Below, piece by piece: positions 4,662 to 8,039 of a stretch of 8,039 bases of DNA. The notes beneath the pieces are model-generated. The model did not search any database. It saw only the letters and a program-made list of their open reading frames with translations, and was not told the origin of the DNA. A program made the position numbers and the translations under genes. Position 1 is the stretch's first letter. Each line of letters starts with the position of its first letter. Origin of the DNA: an uncultured Oscillospiraceae bacterium (GTDB lineage Bacteria > Bacillota > Clostridia > Oscillospirales > Oscillospiraceae); the NCBI GenBank assembly GCA_910587255.1, contig CAJUKT010000112.1, forward strand, positions 1 to 8,039, written 5' to 3'.

Positions 4662-5672
4662 TTACTTGTGGTCCACGCTGTACATGTGCTTGATGAGCTC
4701 CAGCACCTTGTTGGAGTAGCCCATCTCGTTGTCATACCAGGACACGACCTTCACGAAGGTGTCGGTGAGGGCGATGCCGGCCTTGGCGTCGAAGATGGAG
4801 GTGCGGGGATCGCCCAGGAAGTCGCTGGACACCACGTCCTCGTCGGTGTAGCCCAGGATGCCCTTCAGCTCACCCTCGGAGGCGGCCTTCATGGCGGCGC
4901 AGATCTCATCGTACTTGGCGGGCTTGGCCAGGTTGACGGTCAGGTCCACCACGGATACGTCCAGGGTGGGAACGCGCATGGACATGCCGGTCAGCTTGCC
5001 GTTCAGGGCGGGGATGACCTTGCCCACGGCCTTGGCCGCGCCGGTGGAGGAGGGGATGATGTTGCCGGAGGCCGCGCGGCCGCCGCGCCAGTCTTTCATG
5101 GAGGGGCCGTCAACGGTCTTCTGGGTGGCGGTGGTGGAGTGCACGGTGGTCATCAGACCGTCGGTAATGCCGAAGTTGTCGTTGAGCACCTTGGCGATGG
5201 GGGCCAGGCAGTTGGTGGTGCAGGAGGCGTTGGACACGAACTTCATGTCGGGGGTGTAGGCGTCCAGGTTGACGCCGCACACGAACATGGGGGTGCTGTC
5301 CTTGGAGGGGGCGGACATGACGACCTTCTTGGCGCCGGCGTCGATGTGGGCCTGGGCCTTCTCCTGGGTCAGGAACAGGCCGGTGGACTCCACCACGTAC
5401 TCAGCCTCCAGCTTGCCCCAGGGGATATTCTTGGGGTCGCGCTCGGCGAAGATGGGGATGGACTTGCCGTTGACCACGATAGCGTTCTCAGTGGCGGAGA
5501 CCTCGCCGTCGAACTGGCCGTGCATGGTGTCATACTTCAGCATATAGGCCAGGTAGTCGGCGGGGCACAGATCGTTGATGCCCACGATCTCGATCTCGGG
5601 ATGGTTCACGCTGGCGCGGAAAACCATGCGGCCAATGCGGCCAAAACCGTTAATACCTACTTTGATGCTCAT
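4662..5672 (-). CDS. gap: Glyceraldehyde-3-phosphate dehydrogenase, type I, NAD-dependent
   Basis: The product is 336 aa, full length for the family. It oxidises glyceraldehyde 3-phosphate to 1,3-bisphosphoglycerate in glycolysis. The Rossmann start is INGFGRIGR (7-15). Asp34 in GIND at the end of the second strand favours NAD over NADP. The catalytic pair is Cys151 in SNASCTTNC (147-155) and His178 in TTVHS (175-179). The S-loop contains TATQKTVDGPSMKDWRGGR (181-199), then IIPSSTGAAKAV (205-216) and WYDNEMGYSNKV (312-323). The S-loop reads closer to E. coli GapA and solventogenic clostridial GAPDH than to Bacillus GapA. ATG 5672 is chosen because AAGGAG lies 8 nt upstream; the in-frame GTG at 5681 overlaps that Shine-Dalgarno. 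It is a single-gene unit with its own promoter and terminator, with no pgk or tpi next to it. Confidence 0.98.
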   Translation of the reverse strand: MSIKVGINGFGRIGRMVFRASVNHPEIEIVGINDLCPADYLAYMLKYDTMHGQFDGEVSATENAIVVNGKSIPIFAERDPKNIPWGKLEAEYVVESTGLFLTQEKAQAHIDAGAKKVVMSAPSKDSTPMFVCGVNLDAYTPDMKFVSNASCTTNCLAPIAKVLNDNFGITDGLMTTVHSTTATQKTVDGPSMKDWRGGRAASGNIIPSSTGAAKAVGKVIPALNGKLTGMSMRVPTLDVSVVDLTVNLAKPAKYDEICAAMKAASEGELKGILGYTDEDVVSSDFLGDPRTSIFDAKAGIALTDTFVKVVSWYDNEMGYSNKVLELIKHMYSVDHK

Positions 5673-5722
5673 TGGTATCACTCCTTAATATAATTATGGT
5701 GGTGATGGGTTTGCGCGGTCTT

Positions 5723-5728
5723 ATTATA
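5723..5728 (-). promoter_or_regulatory. -10 element of the gap promoter
   Basis: On the minus strand, a perfect TATAAT lies 50 bp upstream of the gap ATG, giving a predicted leader of about 44 nt. The best -35 at 17 bp spacing is a poor TTCCCT (5751-5746), so either another factor helps or the -10 and the AT-rich DNA further upstream suffice. Confidence 0.6.
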
Positions 5729-5806
5729 CTCTATTCGGTTTCCAAAGGGAAGGGGTATTGTGAAAAATCTTTCAAACTTTTTCGCAAATTTTTATTCTTA
5801 TCTGAC

Positions 5807-5841
5807 AAACCGGGCGGTTTCCTCTGGAAACCGCCCGGTTT
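5807..5841 (-). terminator. Terminator of the lipoprotein gene, 16-bp stem
   Basis: AAACCGGGCGGTTTCC (5807-5822) and GGAAACCGCCCGGTTT (5826-5841) form a perfect 16-bp stem with a 3-nt loop. It lies 37 bp after the stop of the minus-strand gene and upstream of the gap promoter, so it separates the two units. The T-run is short, with most Ts inside the stem. Confidence 0.75.
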
Positions 5842-5878
5842 TAGATGCTTTCTCCAGTTTTTCCCTGGATTTTAACCC

Positions 5879-6385
5879 TTACTCGATAATCAGCTCAATG
5901 TTTTTTGCGCTCTCCTGGAACTCGTCGATCCAGTCGCCGGTCATATCGGTGTAAGTAAAGGCATAGAGCTTGTCGGCGTTCACCGTCACCAGCAGCTGGG
6001 TCATGGTCACCCCGTCCAGCTCCACGTCATAGCAGTACTGGTAAGCGGGCAGGCCGCACACGTCGTCCTTGCTGAAGAAGCGGTCCGTGATGGTGGGCTC
6101 GACGCCGAAGGTGCTCTCGAACATCTCCGCCAGGGTCTCCCGGGTCAGGTCGGCGGTGATAATTTTAAAGGCCGCGTCCGCTCCGCTCTCCTTCTCGGTG
6201 ACGGTGGTGTTGATGTTGGAGCCGTCCTCGGTGTACCAGCACTCCTTCACGCCCTCCATCTCGGTCTCCTCAAAGCCCTCGGGCAGATCCACGTTGTAGC
6301 CTGTCACATGGTCGTTGACCTTCTTGCCGCATCCGGCGGGCAGCAGCATCACCAGCGCAAATAAAAAGACCAGACATTTTTTCAT
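5879..6385 (-). CDS. Small secreted protein, probable lipoprotein, function unknown
   Basis: The product is 168 aa. Residues 1-19 are an export signal: MKK, a hydrophobic core (5-15), then LPAGC with Cys19 as the likely lipidated residue. The lipobox is imperfect because Pro occupies -3 (Leu is at -4). The mature part (about 150 aa) is acidic, with alternating strands and helices: YNVDLPEGFEE (30-40), CWYTEDGSNINTTV (49-62), a central helix TRETLAEMFESTFG (81-94), YQYCYDVELDGVTMTQLLVTV (115-135) and a final helix WIDEFQESAKNIEL (152-165). That order suggests a PsbP/DcrB-like fold, a low-confidence guess. Start: ATG 6385 with AAGGAG upstream; the frame extends further upstream without a start that has a Shine-Dalgarno. 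It is divergent from the ClC gene and monocistronic. Confidence 0.85.
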   Translation of the reverse strand: MKKCLVFLFALVMLLPAGCGKKVNDHVTGYNVDLPEGFEETEMEGVKECWYTEDGSNINTTVTEKESGADAAFKIITADLTRETLAEMFESTFGVEPTITDRFFSKDDVCGLPAYQYCYDVELDGVTMTQLLVTVNADKLYAFTYTDMTGDWIDEFQESAKNIELIIE

Positions 6386-6440
6386 GATAACTCTCTCCTT
6401 ACATGTCGTTCTGCGTCCCGGCAGGCGGGACACAGTTTGG

Positions 6441-6469
6441 ATTATAGCACTTCCCGCCGCTTCCCGCAA
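6441..6469 (-). promoter_or_regulatory. Promoter of the lipoprotein gene
   Basis: On the minus strand: TTGCGG (6469-6464), a 17-bp spacer ending in TGC (extended -10), and a perfect TATAAT (6446-6441). The predicted start is near 6434, giving a leader of about 49 nt. This leader contains a small hairpin, GTCCCG/CGGGAC (6415-6420 with 6426-6431). Confidence 0.75.
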
Positions 6470-6493
6470 GGGCTTTTCGCCACTTGACAGCGC

Positions 6494-6502
6494 TGGTATA
6501 AT
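6494..6502 (+). promoter_or_regulatory. Extended -10 promoter of the ClC transporter gene
   Basis: TGG-TATAAT, a consensus extended -10, lies 44 bp before the ATG. The -35 at 17 bp is weak (TTTTCG). A TTGACA at 6484-6489 is only 7 bp away and cannot pair with it. The predicted start is near 6509, back to back with the lipoprotein promoter. Confidence 0.62.
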
Positions 6503-6546
6503 AATTGAGGCAGCTTCTAAGACTTTCACCAAGGGAGGCCGTCTCC

Positions 6547-7833
6547 ATGACAGAAAAAATCCAGGCGCGGCTGGCCGCCGTCCTGCCCACCCTGCGGACC
6601 CTGGCGCAGTGGCTGGGGCTGGCCGGGCTGGCCGGGCTGGCCTGCGGCGGGGCGGGGGCGGCGTTTACCTGGTGCGTGGCCCAGGCCACGGCCCTGCGCG
6701 CCGCCCATCCCTGGCTGCTGTTTTTCATGCCCCTGGCGGGGCTGGCCATCGTGTTCAGCTACCGGGCCGCCGGCATGGAAAACGACAGCGGCACCAACCA
6801 GATCATCGCCAGCGTCCGGGGCGGGGAGCGCCCCCCGCTGCGGCTGGCCCCGCTGATCTTCCTGGGCTCGGTGCTCACCCACCTCACCGGCGGCAGCGCC
6901 GGACGGGAGGGGGCCGCCCTTCAGATCGGCGGCAGCATCTCCGCCGGCATCGGGCGGCTGCTCCGCCTGGGGGAGCGGAACCTGAACACCATTATCCAGT
7001 GCGGCATGGCCGGGCTGTTCTCCGCCCTGTTCGGCACCCCCCTCACCGCCACCGTGTTCGCCCTGGAGGTGATAAACGTGGGCCACTTCCGCTATGCCGC
7101 CCTGTTTCCCTGCCTGCTGTCCGCGCTGACGGCAAACGCCATCCCCCGCCTGCTGGGCCTGCCCGGGGAGCACTACCGCCTGTCCGGCCTGCCGGGGCTG
7201 GGCCCCGTCTCCCTGCTGCAATGCGGGGGGCTGGCCGTTCTGGCGGCGCTGGCGTCCATCCTCTTCTGCACCCTCATGCACCAGGCGGGCAGGCTGTACA
7301 AAAAGCATCTCCCTAACCAGTACATCCGGGCGGCGGCCGGGGCGGCGCTGGTTATCGCCCTCACCCTCATAGAGGGCAGCGGCGACTACAACGGGGCGGG
7401 GGGGCACATCATCGAGCTGGCGTTAGAGGGACAGCTCCGCGTGCCCTGGGCCTTTGCGCTGAAAATGCTGTTCACCGCCCTCACCCTGGGGGCGGGCTTC
7501 CGGGGCGGGGAGATCGTGCCCACGCTGTTCATCGGCTCCACCCTGGGCTGCGCCGCGGCGCCGCTGTTCGGGCTGGACCCGGCCTTCGGGGCCGCCGTCT
7601 CCATGATCGCCCTGTTCTGCGGGGTGGTGAACTGCCCGCTGGCCTCCATCTTCCTGTCCATCGAGCTGTTCGGCGGGGAGGGGCTGCTGTTCTTCGCCCT
7701 GGCCTGCTCCCTGAGCTTTCTGCTCAGCGGGCGGTATTCGCTGTACTCCAGCCAGAATATCATTTATTCCAAGCTGGATGCGCGGCTGGACGACCAATAC
7801 CGGCAGGGAGGGCCTATAAGCTCGGAGCGTTAA
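6547..7833 (+). CDS. ClC-family anion transporter, resembling the CLC-F (fluoride/proton antiporter) branch
   Basis: The product is 428 aa, with about ten to twelve hydrophobic segments and no CBS domains. The gating motif is GGSAGREGAALQIGG (115-129) with Glu121; canonical ClCs have GREGP, and CLC-F proteins replace that Pro. The usual GSGIP is degenerate (DSGTN, 80-84). The GxFxP site reads GFRGGEIVPTLF (317-328), and the end is SGRYSLYSSQNIIYSK (394-409). All these fit my memory of fluoride-exporting CLC-F proteins. The glutamate at the position of E203 of E. coli ClC appears to be Val175, although Glu174 is adjacent. ATG 6547 follows GGGAGG (6533-6538) by 8 nt; an upstream in-frame TTG at 6505 lies next to the promoter and is rejected. 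No fluoride riboswitch is visible in the short leader, so the substrate is unproven. Confidence 0.88.
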   Translation: MTEKIQARLAAVLPTLRTLAQWLGLAGLAGLACGGAGAAFTWCVAQATALRAAHPWLLFFMPLAGLAIVFSYRAAGMENDSGTNQIIASVRGGERPPLRLAPLIFLGSVLTHLTGGSAGREGAALQIGGSISAGIGRLLRLGERNLNTIIQCGMAGLFSALFGTPLTATVFALEVINVGHFRYAALFPCLLSALTANAIPRLLGLPGEHYRLSGLPGLGPVSLLQCGGLAVLAALASILFCTLMHQAGRLYKKHLPNQYIRAAAGAALVIALTLIEGSGDYNGAGGHIIELALEGQLRVPWAFALKMLFTALTLGAGFRGGEIVPTLFIGSTLGCAAAPLFGLDPAFGAAVSMIALFCGVVNCPLASIFLSIELFGGEGLLFFALACSLSFLLSGRYSLYSSQNIIYSKLDARLDDQYRQGGPISSER

Positions 7834-7850
7834 AGGGTAATTAGAATAGG

Positions 7851-7881
7851 GAGGGGCCTGTCCGTATTGGACAGGCCCCTC
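7851..7881 (+). terminator. Hairpin terminator after the ClC gene
   Basis: GAGGGGCCTGTCC (7851-7863), loop GTATT, GGACAGGCCCCTC (7869-7881), a perfect 13-bp stem starting 17 bp after the stop codon. No T-run follows, so it may be a weak terminator or a 3'-end stabiliser. Confidence 0.6.
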
Positions 7882-7884
7882 AGT

Positions 7885-8023
7885 CCGTCGAAAAAGGCTT
7901 TGCCTTTTCCGACGGGAAGAGCTGCGGCCTCATGCGCGCACTCGCTGTCCGCCTGAGGCGGCCAACTCGCACACTGTTCGGCCGAGAAGTGTTTTCCCCG
8001 ACGCACAGGTCGCCGGGGAAAAC
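7885..8023. repeat. Palindromic non-coding tail with two further hairpins
   Basis: A 14-bp stem with one mismatch at 7885-7915 (CCGTCG…CGACGG around a TTT loop) is followed by a CCGCC/GGCGG pair (7949-7961), and then by GTTTTCCCCG (7991-8000) pairing with CGGGGAAAAC (8014-8023), a perfect 10-bp stem with a 13-nt loop. A minus-strand frame of 50 codons (8032-7880) crosses all of it but ends within the terminator hairpin and looks non-coding. Its high content of inverted repeats suggests a dispersed intergenic element. It continues to the window edge. Confidence 0.6.
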
Positions 8024-8039
8024 GGATTTCATTTTCTTC

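Noticed and set aside
5673..5681. GTG start three codons upstream for gap
   Set aside because: The GTG overlaps the AAGGAG Shine-Dalgarno that serves the ATG at 5672.
4527..5693. Long plus-strand frame (388 codons) opposite gap
   Set aside because: It is the antisense shadow of the GAPDH gene: Gly/Val/His-rich with no recognisable domain, whereas the minus strand carries all GAPDH motifs.
6484..6502. TTGACA followed by TATAAT before the ClC gene
   Set aside because: The spacer is only 7 bp, far too short for a sigma-70-type promoter. The extended -10 alone is the better explanation.
6386..6532. N-terminal extension of the lipoprotein frame to 217 aa
   Set aside because: It would pass through the promoter and leader and bury the signal peptide; ATG 6385 has its own Shine-Dalgarno and a clean signal sequence.
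6503..6546. Fluoride (crcB-type) riboswitch ahead of the ClC gene
   Set aside because: The leader is too short and lacks the conserved GG-GATGG and CTGATG-type segments.
7880..8032. 50-aa minus-strand open frame at the right edge
   Set aside because: It spans three hairpins, ends inside the ClC terminator, is Arg/Ser/Pro-rich and has no good Shine-Dalgarno.

Overview
The window looks like a chromosomal piece of a high-GC, low-redundancy Firmicute, most likely an Oscillospiraceae-type gut clostridium (Flavonifractor, Pseudoflavonifractor or Lawsonibacter-like). The evidence is the yggS-sepF-divIVA order typical of Firmicutes, strong AAGGAGG-like ribosome binding sites, GC-rich codons, a lipoprotein-type secreted protein and many GC-rich palindromic intergenic repeats. 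The genus is inference from style and synteny. No search was run.

Layout. (1) 1-321: two tandem copies of a 138-bp, hairpin-containing non-coding repeat. (2) 322-3674, plus strand: a cell-division cluster made of an HlyD-like membrane-anchored protein, YggS (PLP homeostasis), SepF (FtsZ membrane anchor) and DivIVA, closed by a strong terminator at 3678-3709. A diverged relative of the 138-bp repeat lies between the first two genes. A near-consensus promoter (TTGACA-17-GATAAT) is embedded in the yggS coding sequence, inside an AT-rich patch, and can drive sepF-divIVA independently. (3) 3714-4320: an AT-richer module with a 94-aa acidic protein of unknown function (minus) divergent from a 75-aa XRE-type repressor (plus). 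Two related palindromic operators lie between them, one on the -10 and one on the -35 of the minus-strand promoter. The repressor gene has no ATG, GTG or TTG start before its HTH; an ATT codon sits at the right distance from a good Shine-Dalgarno. (4) 4321-4661: 341 bp without a gene, holding several perfect palindromes and the gap terminator. (5) 4662-5672, minus: a stand-alone glycolytic GAPDH with its own promoter. (6) 5879-6385, minus: a small secreted, probably lipid-anchored protein. It is divergent from (7) 6547-7833, plus: a ClC-family anion transporter resembling the fluoride-type (CLC-F) branch. The two promoters are back to back and both have extended -10 elements. (8) 7834-8039: terminator hairpin plus further palindromic repeat sequence.

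How it fits together. SepF and DivIVA act at the septum and poles, and YggS is their usual Firmicute neighbour. The HlyD-like protein may act at the cell surface in the same setting, but no transporter partner is visible. GAPDH, the lipoprotein and the ClC protein are separate transcription units. The XRE pair appears to be a self-contained regulatory insert between divIVA and gap. The most noteworthy points are the divergent XRE/acidic-protein module with its symmetrical operator-promoter and possible ATT start, and the promoter hidden within yggS.
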